In this document: in pieces, positions 58,047-64,000 of the stretch
Numbering within the stretch: position 1 is the stretch's first letter
Layout of the letters: each line of letters begins with the position of its first letter
Origin: Rhizobium sp. AAP43
Lineage (GTDB): Bacteria > Pseudomonadota > Alphaproteobacteria > Rhizobiales > Rhizobiaceae
Assembly: GCF_001296045.1 (NCBI RefSeq)
Contig: NZ_LJHS01000044.1
Coordinates: 62,001 to 126,000 of the forward strand
Length of the DNA stretch: 64,000 nucleotides
Direction of reading: 5' to 3'
Made by a program: the position numbers and the translations under genes
Notes under the pieces: generated by a model
Told to the model about the DNA's origin: nothing
Seen by the model: the letters and a program-made list of their open reading frames with translations, nothing else
The model's database searches: none

Positions 58047-58595
58047 TCACCGTCCGTAGCGCACCGTAATCGTCGATTGGGCAAGCGCATGGGCGCGCGT
58101 CATGAAGCCGACCATGGCGCCGCTCGCCGATCCGTCGAGGTCGAGCCTTGCCGTGTCGAGCGCGGTCACGGTGAAGACGTAGCGATGGTTCTGGCCCTCC
58201 GGCGGACATGCGCCGAGAAACCCGGGATAGCCGGCATCGGCGCGGCTCTGCACGGCACCCTCAGGCGCGCCGGCCAGTGCCGAAATGCCAGCCGGCAGTG
58301 CGGAAACGTTGGCCGGGATATTGAACATCACCCAATGCCAGAAGCCCGATCCGGTCGGGGCGTCCGGATCATAGAGAGAGACGACAAAGCTCTTCGTACC
58401 GTCCGGCACGTTGCTCCACATCAGGGCGGGAGACTGGTTGGCCCCGTCACAGCCGAAACTATTGGCGACCTGTGATACGGGCAGCACCCCGCCATCACGT
58501 AAATCCGGACTGGAGAGAGAGAATTCGGCGGCCTCAGTCTGTCCGGCAAGGACCGTCAGCGTCAGTATGGCGGCTCGGATCGTCTGTTTGGTCAT
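58047..58595 (-). CDS. YbhB/YbcL family (PEBP-like) exported protein
   Basis: 182 residues with a signal peptide (AAILTLTVLAGQTEAA). The PEBP core is visible: SPALMWSNVPDGTKSFVVSLYDPDAPTGSGFWHWVMFNIP and GYPGFLGACPPEGQNHRYVFTVTALD, matching phosphatidylethanolamine-binding relatives. Bacterial function is unknown. The start at 58595 has AAAGGAG upstream. It is convergent with the GST gene (17 bp) and 43 bp downstream of the AraC gene on the same strand. Confidence 0.92.
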   Translation of the reverse strand: MTKQTIRAAILTLTVLAGQTEAAEFSLSSPDLRDGGVLPVSQVANSFGCDGANQSPALMWSNVPDGTKSFVVSLYDPDAPTGSGFWHWVMFNIPANVSALPAGISALAGAPEGAVQSRADAGYPGFLGACPPEGQNHRYVFTVTALDTARLDLDGSASGAMVGFMTRAHALAQSTITVRYGR

Positions 58596-58638
58596 GGTGG
58601 GCTCCTTTGGTGTTAGGAAGCCCAATCTAGCCGATCGC

Positions 58639-59505
58639 CTATTCGGCGGCGGCTCCAACCCGATCAAGCTCCGCCCCGTTTCGCGCAATTTCCAGTGCCG
58701 AAATCCGAATGTCGCGTGGGGATAGCCCGAAACGTTCACGAAACCTGGCCGCAAACTTGGAGGCTGACTCGTAGCCGACGGCGAGCGCCACCTGGTTGAT
58801 CGGGAGTTCGGTTGCCTGGAGCAGGCCCACGGCGCGGGTCATGCGCATGTCGGCGATAATGTCGGTGAGACTGGTGCCGGAAAACGCGAGCTTGCGACGC
58901 AACGTGGCTTCGCTAACGCCAAGCGCCGAGGTGATGCGGCTTGTCGACCAATCGGTTGCGAGGTCTCCGGCGACGAGCGACCGAACCCGACTGTGCAAAG
59001 TCTCACCTTCGGCAGAGCGTAGACCCATGCCGAGTGCGTCCAGCCGAACGATGATTTCCCCGACAAGATGGCGGCAGAGCGCATTCGCTGGATCTTTTCC
59101 TGCCAACGCGTGGCCCGCGCGTTCGACTGCGCTCTCGAAGTCTGTATCCGGCTGGAAGATCGCTGCCTCGCGAAGCGGAGGCTTTCCAGAATCAGTGTAG
59201 GCCATGACGAGCTCGGGTGAAAACACCAAAGCATCGGCCTTGTAGTCTCCATCGGCGGCAACCTCGTTGACCACCGTCCATTCCTGGTTCATCGGCAACA
59301 CAATCGCTTCGCCGGGACGCGCTTCCAAGGTGATCCTGTCGGAGGAAACGCTTTTCATCCCGTGCCGGACGATGATCAGACCAGGCTGATCGGAGCGCAG
59401 CCGACGGAATGTGCCAGACGTAGCCTGGATAATGAGGCAGTGTGCGCCGATTCCTGGGCTCACATGGGTAAACCGTGAGATACGACCCGACATTCTTTCG
59501 ATCAC
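58639..59505 (-). CDS. AraC family transcriptional regulator
   Basis: 288 residues. A C-terminal HTH_18 region: STSRITSALGVSEATLRRKLAFSGTSLTDIIADMRMTRAVGLL and PINQVALAVGYESASKFAARFRERFGLSPRDIR. The N-terminal 170 residues form an effector domain of the AraC-like cupin type. GTG 59505 is taken because AAGGAAG lies eight bases upstream; ATG 59493 is the alternative. It may regulate the following YbhB-like gene, as they are adjacent and co-oriented. Confidence 0.9.
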   Translation of the reverse strand: MIERMSGRISRFTHVSPGIGAHCLIIQATSGTFRRLRSDQPGLIIVRHGMKSVSSDRITLEARPGEAIVLPMNQEWTVVNEVAADGDYKADALVFSPELVMAYTDSGKPPLREAAIFQPDTDFESAVERAGHALAGKDPANALCRHLVGEIIVRLDALGMGLRSAEGETLHSRVRSLVAGDLATDWSTSRITSALGVSEATLRRKLAFSGTSLTDIIADMRMTRAVGLLQATELPINQVALAVGYESASKFAARFRERFGLSPRDIRISALEIARNGAELDRVGAAAE

Positions 59506-59584
59506 GCCGAAATCTTCCTTCTCACGACTGCAATTTCCTTCATAGCTTCGATTATGACGCCGGCGTGAAATTCGTCCATCCCTC

Positions 59585-59613
59585 TTGTCTTCGTGATTCG
59601 GGCCTTGTAGATA
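59585..59613 (+). promoter_or_regulatory. candidate ndk promoter
   Basis: TTGTCT (59585-59590), 17 bp, TAGATA (59608-59613), about 40 bp before the ndk start. Confidence 0.5.
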
Positions 59614-59653
59614 CCGCCCACTTTCCCTTCAGACACCAACAAGGATGAGACAG

Positions 59654-60076
59654 ATGGCGATTGAACGCACCTTCTCGATGATCAAGCCGGACGCAACCAA
59701 GCGCAACCTCACGGGCGCCATCACCAAGATGCTCGAAGACGCTGGCCTGCGCGTCGTCGCTTCCAAGCGCGTCTGGATGTCGACCCGCGAAGCCGAAGGC
59801 TTTTACGCCGTTCACAAGGAACGCCCTTTCTTCGGCGAACTGGTTGAAGGCATGACATCGGGCCCGACCGTAGTTCAGGTTCTCGAAGGCGAAAACGCCA
59901 TCCTGAAGAACCGCGAAATCATGGGCGCGACCAACCCTGCCAACGCTGACGAAGGCACCATCCGCAAGACCCACGCTCTCTCCATCGGCGAGAACTCGGT
60001 TCACGGTTCGGATGCTCCGGAAACCGCTGCTGAAGAAATCAAGTACTGGTTCTCCGACACCGAAATCGTCGGCTGA
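59654..60076 (+). CDS. ndk: nucleoside diphosphate kinase
   Basis: 140 residues; transfers the gamma phosphate among nucleotides through a phosphohistidine. The active site is His117 in [10 protein letters not shown], with [11 protein letters not shown] (4-14) and the nucleotide-binding REIMGATNP region. ATG 59654 is used; the upstream ATG at 59645 is out of conserved range. A single gene with its own promoter and terminator. Confidence 0.98.
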   Translation: MAIERTFSMIKPDATKRNLTGAITKMLEDAGLRVVASKRVWMSTREAEGFYAVHKERPFFGELVEGMTSGPTVVQVLEGENAILKNREIMGATNPANADEGTIRKTHALSIGENSVHGSDAPETAAEEIKYWFSDTEIVG

Positions 60077-60121
60077 ATCAAGATTTGAGCCTGATGGCTC
60101 AAGTGACTGATGCACAACAAG

Positions 60122-60149
60122 AACCGGGGTCGAAAGGCTCCGGTTTTTT
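60122..60149 (+). terminator. intrinsic terminator of ndk
   Basis: AACCGGGG and CTCCGGTT arms (60122-60145), then TTTTC. Good stem and U-tract. Confidence 0.85.
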
Positions 60150-60189
60150 CATGCCCGGCAGGTGCCTTGTCGCGATGAGCTGACAGGCT

Positions 60190-60714
60190 TCACTTGTTGG
60201 CAGGTGCGCCTGTCCGGCAATCTTCCTGTGCATAGTCAGCTTCGCCTTCCGAATTATAGACCTCTGGATTGGGCGTATAGACCGGCCCGATGACCAGCGG
60301 TTTGCCCGGAAGCAGGCTCTGGTCGAGGGTCGAGGTGAGGGTGGTTTCGATCTCTTGCAGCGTTACGTTCTGGCCGTCGGTCACCCGGATCGATACCGCA
60401 TAAGGCCGTCCCTTGACCACGCAATGCACAGGGGGACTTTCCAGCGAGATCTTGTCCCAGAAGGGAAAAATCTGACTGCGGGTGATGAGCGCCGCGCCGC
60501 CAGCCGGGTTTTCATAACGTGCCTCCACATAGCTCGGATCGGGCAGCGGACCATTGCGGGCGAGCGTGAGGACATAAGTTGCCTGCGCGATCCGATAGTT
60601 AAAGATGAACACCTTGCCGCTTAACTTCAGCGGTTCGACTGCATCTTCCCGCTGACAGGCCGGAAGGACGGTCAACATCACGATCAGGAGCATTCCCCCG
60701 CGCACGGCCTTCAT
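60190..60714 (-). CDS. small lipoprotein, function unknown
   Basis: 174 residues. The lipobox TVLPAC places the lipidated cysteine at residue 20, after a short hydrophobic signal (GGMLLIVMLTV). The mature part is mostly beta-strand by pattern (VFIFNYRIAQATYVLTLARNGPLPDPSYVEARYENPAGG, YAVSIRVTDGQNVTLQEI) and ends ADYAQEDCRTGAPANK. No family is recognised. ATG 60714 overlaps the CGNR stop by four bases (ATGA), so the two are coupled. Confidence 0.8.
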   Translation of the reverse strand: MKAVRGGMLLIVMLTVLPACQREDAVEPLKLSGKVFIFNYRIAQATYVLTLARNGPLPDPSYVEARYENPAGGAALITRSQIFPFWDKISLESPPVHCVVKGRPYAVSIRVTDGQNVTLQEIETTLTSTLDQSLLPGKPLVIGPVYTPNPEVYNSEGEADYAQEDCRTGAPANK

Positions 60715-61262
60715 GGCGCAGTATCTCCTTTGCGGCGGTGATAGTGCCGGTTGGCCTTGACCCGGTTGCCGCAGACGGCCATGTCGCACCAGCTGCGGCT
60801 GCGGTTCTTGCTGCGGTCGATGAACAACCAGCCGCAATTGCCGCAGATTTTCACACGCTCCGGCTCGGGTTCGCAGATCAGCCCGAGCGCCGATCGGGCT
60901 GTCGCTGCGTCAAGGTGGCTGTCTGTTGGCGATGCACGCAGCGCCGAAGCGATGGCCTCCAGCAGAGCCGCCAGCTTCTGCCGGTCCTCGCCCTCCAGAA
61001 TGCGCGACCGGAAGTAAGCGTCGATCGCCTCGCGCAGACGCAGAAAGAGCGGCTCGTTTCCGGCCAGAAGCGGCAGGAAGGGCCCGAACCTGGTGTGTTC
61101 GGCACAGAGATGGCTTGCCGCCTCGGCAAAATCCGAAAGTTGCGTCGGCACAGCGAAGCGATCGCGCCGCGCCTCCGGATCATCCCGCAGGATGACGCTA
61201 TTGGCCACATCGAGCGCCAGCGCGCCGCCTGCGAAGCGGTGAGGGGTCCATGAGAAGGTCAT
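60711..61262 (-). CDS. CGNR zinc-finger transcriptional regulator (ABATE + CGNR)
   Basis: 183 residues. The N-terminal ABATE-type domain (about 1-130, starting FAGGALALDVANSVI) is followed by a treble-clef CGNR zinc finger with ligands Cys140, Cys143, Cys159 and Cys164 in KICGNCGWLFIDRSKNRSRSW and CDMAVCGNR, and a basic tail NRHYHRRKG. CGNR proteins are presumed DNA-binding regulators; few are characterised. Its start is eight bases from a 32-bp palindrome shared with the divergent LivH-like gene, consistent with autoregulation. It is followed by the coupled lipoprotein gene. Confidence 0.9.
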   Translation of the reverse strand: MTFSWTPHRFAGGALALDVANSVILRDDPEARRDRFAVPTQLSDFAEAASHLCAEHTRFGPFLPLLAGNEPLFLRLREAIDAYFRSRILEGEDRQKLAALLEAIASALRASPTDSHLDAATARSALGLICEPEPERVKICGNCGWLFIDRSKNRSRSWCDMAVCGNRVKANRHYHRRKGDTAP

Positions 61263-61270
61263 TGCTCAAA

Positions 61271-61302
61271 TATAACTGGTAAAAGCGCTTTTGTCAGTTA
61301 TA
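61271..61302. promoter_or_regulatory. 32-bp palindromic operator between CGNR and LivH-like genes
   Basis: Outer arms TATAACTG (61271-61278) and CAGTTATA (61295-61302), inner palindrome AAAAGCGCTTTT (61281-61292), with GT on each side as the only asymmetry. It covers most of the 59-bp divergent intergenic space. Confidence 0.75.
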
Positions 61303-61321
61303 AATGTCGAGGGAGGGATCG

Positions 61322-62218
61322 ATGGCCTATCTGCTGCAACAGCTTCTGAATGCGCTGCCGGTTGCCAGCCTCTATGCCTGCCTGGCTTTCGGCTATGCGT
61401 TGGCCTTTGGCGTGACCCGTAGGCCCGATATAGCCTTCGGCGCCTTCATTGCCTTTGCCGGGCAAATCTGCCTTCTCTTCTTCGACTATGGATGGAGCCG
61501 CCTCTACCTGATCCTGCCGGCGGCCCTCGCACTCGGTCTCGCCGCAGGTCTCCTCTATGCCATGCTTGCCGGGGCATGGGTTGCGCGGCATGTCGTTCAA
61601 CCGCTCTCCCGACAGTCACCGTACGCCATCATCGTGGCCTCGCTCGCCGTGATGATCCTTTTGTCGGAAGGCGCGCGCCTGGCGCTTGAAACGCGCAGTC
61701 TCTGGCTGCCGCCGCTGGGACAGGACGTGTTCGCGCTCGGGGCGGTGGAGGGGACGTCGCTCCGCCTGACGCATCTTCAGGTCCTGCATGTCGCCGCCAT
61801 GCTCGCCGTTCTGGCGCTTGGACAGGTCATTCTGTCAACCAGCCGGGTAGGGCGGCTGTGGCAGGCCGTCAGCCAGGACCCGCTGGCCGCACGCCTTTGC
61901 GGCGTCGCGGTCGATCGGGTCTTCGTTCTCTCGTTGATGGCCGCAACTGCAATCGCAGCGGTCGGCGGTCTCTCCGCCACAGTCCTCTACGGTACGATGG
62001 ATTTTGGAGCAGGGCTGGTCTTCGGGCTGAAGGTTGTTCTTGTCGCCGCGGTTGGCGGATACTCGCGACCGCTGCGTTCGGCAGCTGGCGGCGCGGCGGT
62101 CGGCTTCGCCGAAACGCTGTGGAGCGCCTATGGCCCGATGATCTGGCGGGACGCCGTCCTGCTCTCGGGTCTCGTCGTCCTGCTGGTAATGACGCGGCGC
62201 GAGCGGATCATTCCTTGA
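61322..62218 (+). CDS. orphan LivH-like branched-chain amino-acid ABC permease
   Basis: 298 residues with about eight transmembrane segments of the LivH type: YLLQQLLNALPVASLYACLAFGYALAFGV, LGQVILSTSRVGRLWQAVSQDPLAARLCGVAVDRV (the cytoplasmic ATPase-contact loop, as in LivH), and the C-terminal LVFGLKVVLVAAVGGY. The other subunits (LivM, LivG, LivF, binding protein) are not nearby. ATG 61322 (MAYLLQQLLN) is used. The 3' end overlaps moaE by 11 bases, convergent. Divergent from the CGNR gene and probably controlled by it. Confidence 0.88.
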   Translation: MAYLLQQLLNALPVASLYACLAFGYALAFGVTRRPDIAFGAFIAFAGQICLLFFDYGWSRLYLILPAALALGLAAGLLYAMLAGAWVARHVVQPLSRQSPYAIIVASLAVMILLSEGARLALETRSLWLPPLGQDVFALGAVEGTSLRLTHLQVLHVAAMLAVLALGQVILSTSRVGRLWQAVSQDPLAARLCGVAVDRVFVLSLMAATAIAAVGGLSATVLYGTMDFGAGLVFGLKVVLVAAVGGYSRPLRSAAGGAAVGFAETLWSAYGPMIWRDAVLLSGLVVLLVMTRRERIIP

Positions 62219-62678
62219 TCCATCGGTCCCTTGCGCTGTCGTCGGCATCCTTGGCGGCGATCCAGTTGCCGGATCGGCCGTCGCGCCCGTGTTCCTTCTT
62301 CCAGAAGGGGGCGGATGTCTTGAGAAAATCCATGACGAAATTGGCACCGTCAAAAGCCGCCTGACGATGGGGGGCAGCGGCAATCACCAGCACGATCTGC
62401 CCGCCGGCTTCAATGCGGCCGTGGCGGTGAATGGCGGTAAGACCGAGCAGCGAAAAGCGGGACATCGCAATCTCTGCGATCCGCCGCATTTCGGCCTCAG
62501 CCATGCCGGGATAGTGTTCGAGCTCGAGTGCGGCAAGCGTGCCCGCCTCATCCCGGCAGAGGCCGACAAAGGAGACGAGCGCGCCGATATCCTTGCGGCC
62601 CGATGTAAGAGCGAGGCTCTCCGCAGCCGGATCAAAATCCTCCGATTGGACGCGAATGATCGGTTCGGCAGCGTTCAT
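62208..62678 (-). CDS. moaE: molybdopterin synthase catalytic subunit
   Basis: 156 residues; the large subunit that adds dithiolene sulfur to precursor Z with MoaD. The conserved LVSFVGLCRDE, ELEHYPGMAEAEM, RHGRIEAGG, AAPHRQAAFDG and the lysine-rich APFWKKEHG (catalytic lysines) are visible. It follows moaD by 38 bp. Confidence 0.96.
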   Translation of the reverse strand: MNAAEPIIRVQSEDFDPAAESLALTSGRKDIGALVSFVGLCRDEAGTLAALELEHYPGMAEAEMRRIAEIAMSRFSLLGLTAIHRHGRIEAGGQIVLVIAAAPHRQAAFDGANFVMDFLKTSAPFWKKEHGRDGRSGNWIAAKDADDSARDRWIKE

Positions 62679-62716
62679 CGACCTGTCTCCGCCCGGATTG
62701 GGCCTGTAAGTCCGGT

Positions 62717-62971
62717 TCAGCCGCCTGTCATCGGCGGGAATATGCCGATCTCGCGGGCACCGGCAATGCTCTCGTGGTGCTCGACATGTTCCTGGTTGAC
62801 CGCCACGCGAATGGCGTTCGGCACGCGCAACGCCTCCGCATAGTCTTCCCCGAGCGTGGCGAGATGGGCGATCAGGTCGCCCGCCGTCTTGACGCTCTCG
62901 GGCAGATCGATTTCTTCCTCGCCTTTGCCGATCCGCTCGCGGACCCAGGCGAAATAGACGAGCGTTACCAT
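62717..62971 (-). CDS. moaD: molybdopterin synthase sulfur carrier subunit
   Basis: 84 residues, ubiquitin-like fold ending in the functional Gly-Gly (IFPPMTGG), to which sulfur is attached as a thiocarboxylate. VTLVYFAWVRERIGKGEEEIDLP and VAVNQEHVEHH are family hallmarks. Start ATG 62971, one base after the pgsA stop, so translation is coupled. Confidence 0.95.
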   Translation of the reverse strand: MVTLVYFAWVRERIGKGEEEIDLPESVKTAGDLIAHLATLGEDYAEALRVPNAIRVAVNQEHVEHHESIAGAREIGIFPPMTGG

Positions 62972-62972
62972 C

Positions 62973-63554
62973 TCAGTCCACCATATGCTTGGCGCCGGCG
63001 CGGAAGTAATCATAGCCGGTGTAAATGGTCAGGATCGCCGCGATCCAAAGCAGTGTCATGCCGACCTCGGTCGTATAGGGCAGAACCTTGTCACCCGCCG
63101 GACCGGCCAGCAGGAAGGCGAGCGCGAACATTTGCGCGGCCGTCTTCCACTTGGCGATCTGCGTAACCGGTACGCTGACCTTGAGGGCCGCCAGATATTC
63201 GCGCAGACCCGAGACGAGGATCTCGCGGCACAGAATGGTGATGGCCGCCCAGAGCGACCAGCCGGCGATCGTGCCATCGGCCGCCATCAGCAAGAGGACG
63301 GAGGCGATCAGCAACTTGTCGGCGATCGGGTCCAGCATTCGGCCGATATTCGAGGTCTGATTCCAGATCCGCGCCAGATAGCCGTCGAGATAGTCGGTGA
63401 TCGAGGCGACGATGAAGATGGCAAGCCCTGCCCAACGAGCGAAGTCGGAGGATTCCAGCCGGCCCTCGATAAAGAAGCACAGCACGATCAATGGCACGGC
63501 GAGGATGCGGGCGTAAGTGAGCAGATTGGGAATGTTGTATGCGCGCGAAGCCAT
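62973..63554 (-). CDS. pgsA: CDP-diacylglycerol--glycerol-3-phosphate 3-phosphatidyltransferase
   Basis: 193 residues, integral membrane enzyme of phosphatidylglycerol synthesis. The CDP-alcohol phosphotransferase motif is exact: DYLDGYLARIWNQTSNIGRM followed by LDPIADK (D-G-x2-A-R-x8-G-x3-D-x3-D). About four to five transmembrane segments. Start ATG 63554 (MASRAYNIPNLLTYARI). Adjacent to uvrC as in many Proteobacteria. Confidence 0.96.
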   Translation of the reverse strand: MASRAYNIPNLLTYARILAVPLIVLCFFIEGRLESSDFARWAGLAIFIVASITDYLDGYLARIWNQTSNIGRMLDPIADKLLIASVLLLMAADGTIAGWSLWAAITILCREILVSGLREYLAALKVSVPVTQIAKWKTAAQMFALAFLLAGPAGDKVLPYTTEVGMTLLWIAAILTIYTGYDYFRAGAKHMVD

Positions 63555-63669
63555 GGTGACCTGTCTTTGTGAACTGCCTGTCATTAGATGAGAGTGATAG
63601 GCGGGGTCGTCAACTCGTGTTTTGCAAATCCCCTGATATCACGTCAGGAATCGAGGCGGGGGATTTTCG

Positions 63670-64000
63670 TCAATTCGACGCGTTCTCGTGGAAATGGTTG
63701 TAGATCAGGCGGGCAACGGCCTCCGAAATCCCCTCAACCGCCATGAGATCGCTGATGGCGGCTCGGGAGACGGCTTTCGCCGTGCCGAAGTGCTGCAACA
63801 GCGCCCGCTTGCGCGTGGGTCCAATGCCGGAAATCTCGTCGAGCGGATTTTTCACCAGCTCCTTCTTGCGCCGTGCCCGATGCGAGCCGATTGCAAACCG
63901 GTGTGCCTCGTCCCGCATGCGCTGGATGAAGTAGAGCACGGGATCGCGCGGCGGCAGCGTGAAGTCTGGTTTGCCGGCGACGAAAAAGCGCTCGCGTCCG
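63670..64000 (-). CDS. uvrC: excinuclease ABC subunit C, C-terminal part (cut by window edge)
   Basis: The frame is open to the right edge and reads [20 protein letters not shown] followed by [25 protein letters not shown] and the double helix-hairpin-helix region ([45 protein letters not shown]). These are the C-terminal RNase H-like and (HhH)2 parts of UvrC, the dual-incision nuclease of nucleotide excision repair. The visible part is about 110 residues of a protein normally of 600 or more. The gap to pgsA (115 bp) shows nothing clear. Confidence 0.96.
   Translation of the reverse strand, partial: GRERFFVAGKPDFTLPPRDPVLYFIQRMRDEAHRFAIGSHRARRKKELVKNPLDEISGIGPTRKRALLQHFGTAKAVSRAAISDLMAVEGISEAVARLIYNHFHENASN

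Overview
The window is about 60% GC chromosomal DNA from an alphaproteobacterium, almost certainly a member of Rhizobiaceae (Rhizobium, Agrobacterium, Neorhizobium or Ciceribacter type). The placement rests on gene order and gene content seen here: rpsF-rpsR-DUF2232-rplI next to dnaB-alr-radA-cvpA-purF, fabD-fabG-acpP-fabF-mltG-yicC-gmk, the lptF-lptG-lptD-SurA-pdxA-rsmA train, choline-sulfate genes with their LysR regulator, and rhizobial palindromic intergenic repeats. No rRNA, tRNA, CRISPR array, insertion sequence or prophage was found. The density is typical of a core chromosome, with small accessory insertions.

Layout. 1-8.5 kb: a cut LysM-type gene, a LOG-family gene, rarD, cimA, then a row of minus-strand genes (pip, two tandem GFA genes, a 39-residue membrane peptide), then a DUF559 endonuclease gene bracketed by two inverted 160-bp palindromic elements, and cysS. 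8.8-19 kb: a membrane diguanylate cyclase, then the long minus-strand row dnaB, alr, a ParD/ParE toxin-antitoxin pair, radA, cvpA, purF, an SDR and a DMT exporter. 19.2-22.4 kb: a MarR-MFS-HlyD drug-efflux operon. 22.5-25.2 kb: the S6/S18/L9 ribosomal operon behind a leader of about 220 nt. 25.3-33.7 kb: an aldo/keto reductase, a DUF3592 protein, the fatty-acid initiation and elongation genes, mltG, yicC and gmk.

33.8-39.6 kb: a NIT-domain chemoreceptor, choline-sulfatase with a choline-binding protein and a divergent LysR regulator. 39.6-49.4 kb: the minus-strand LPS-export and maturation cluster (lptF, lptG, lptD, SurA-like, pdxA, rsmA), then divergent pepA and holC. 49.4-57.1 kb: two more chemoreceptors, an ABC-F ATPase, a second GGDEF protein and a small membrane or exported protein translationally coupled to a histidine-containing chemoreceptor. 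57.3-64 kb: a GST, a PEBP-like protein, an AraC regulator, ndk, a CGNR zinc-finger regulator with a lipoprotein and a divergent orphan LivH-like permease sharing one very long palindrome, then moaE, moaD, pgsA and the 3' end of uvrC.

The most promising places for something undescribed are: the CGNR regulator, 32-bp palindrome and lone LivH permease module (60.19-62.2 kb); the coupled small protein and five-histidine membrane chemoreceptor (55.2-57.1 kb); the inverted 160-bp elements around the DUF559 nuclease (6.19-7.0 kb); and the toxin-antitoxin pair wedged three bases upstream of radA.
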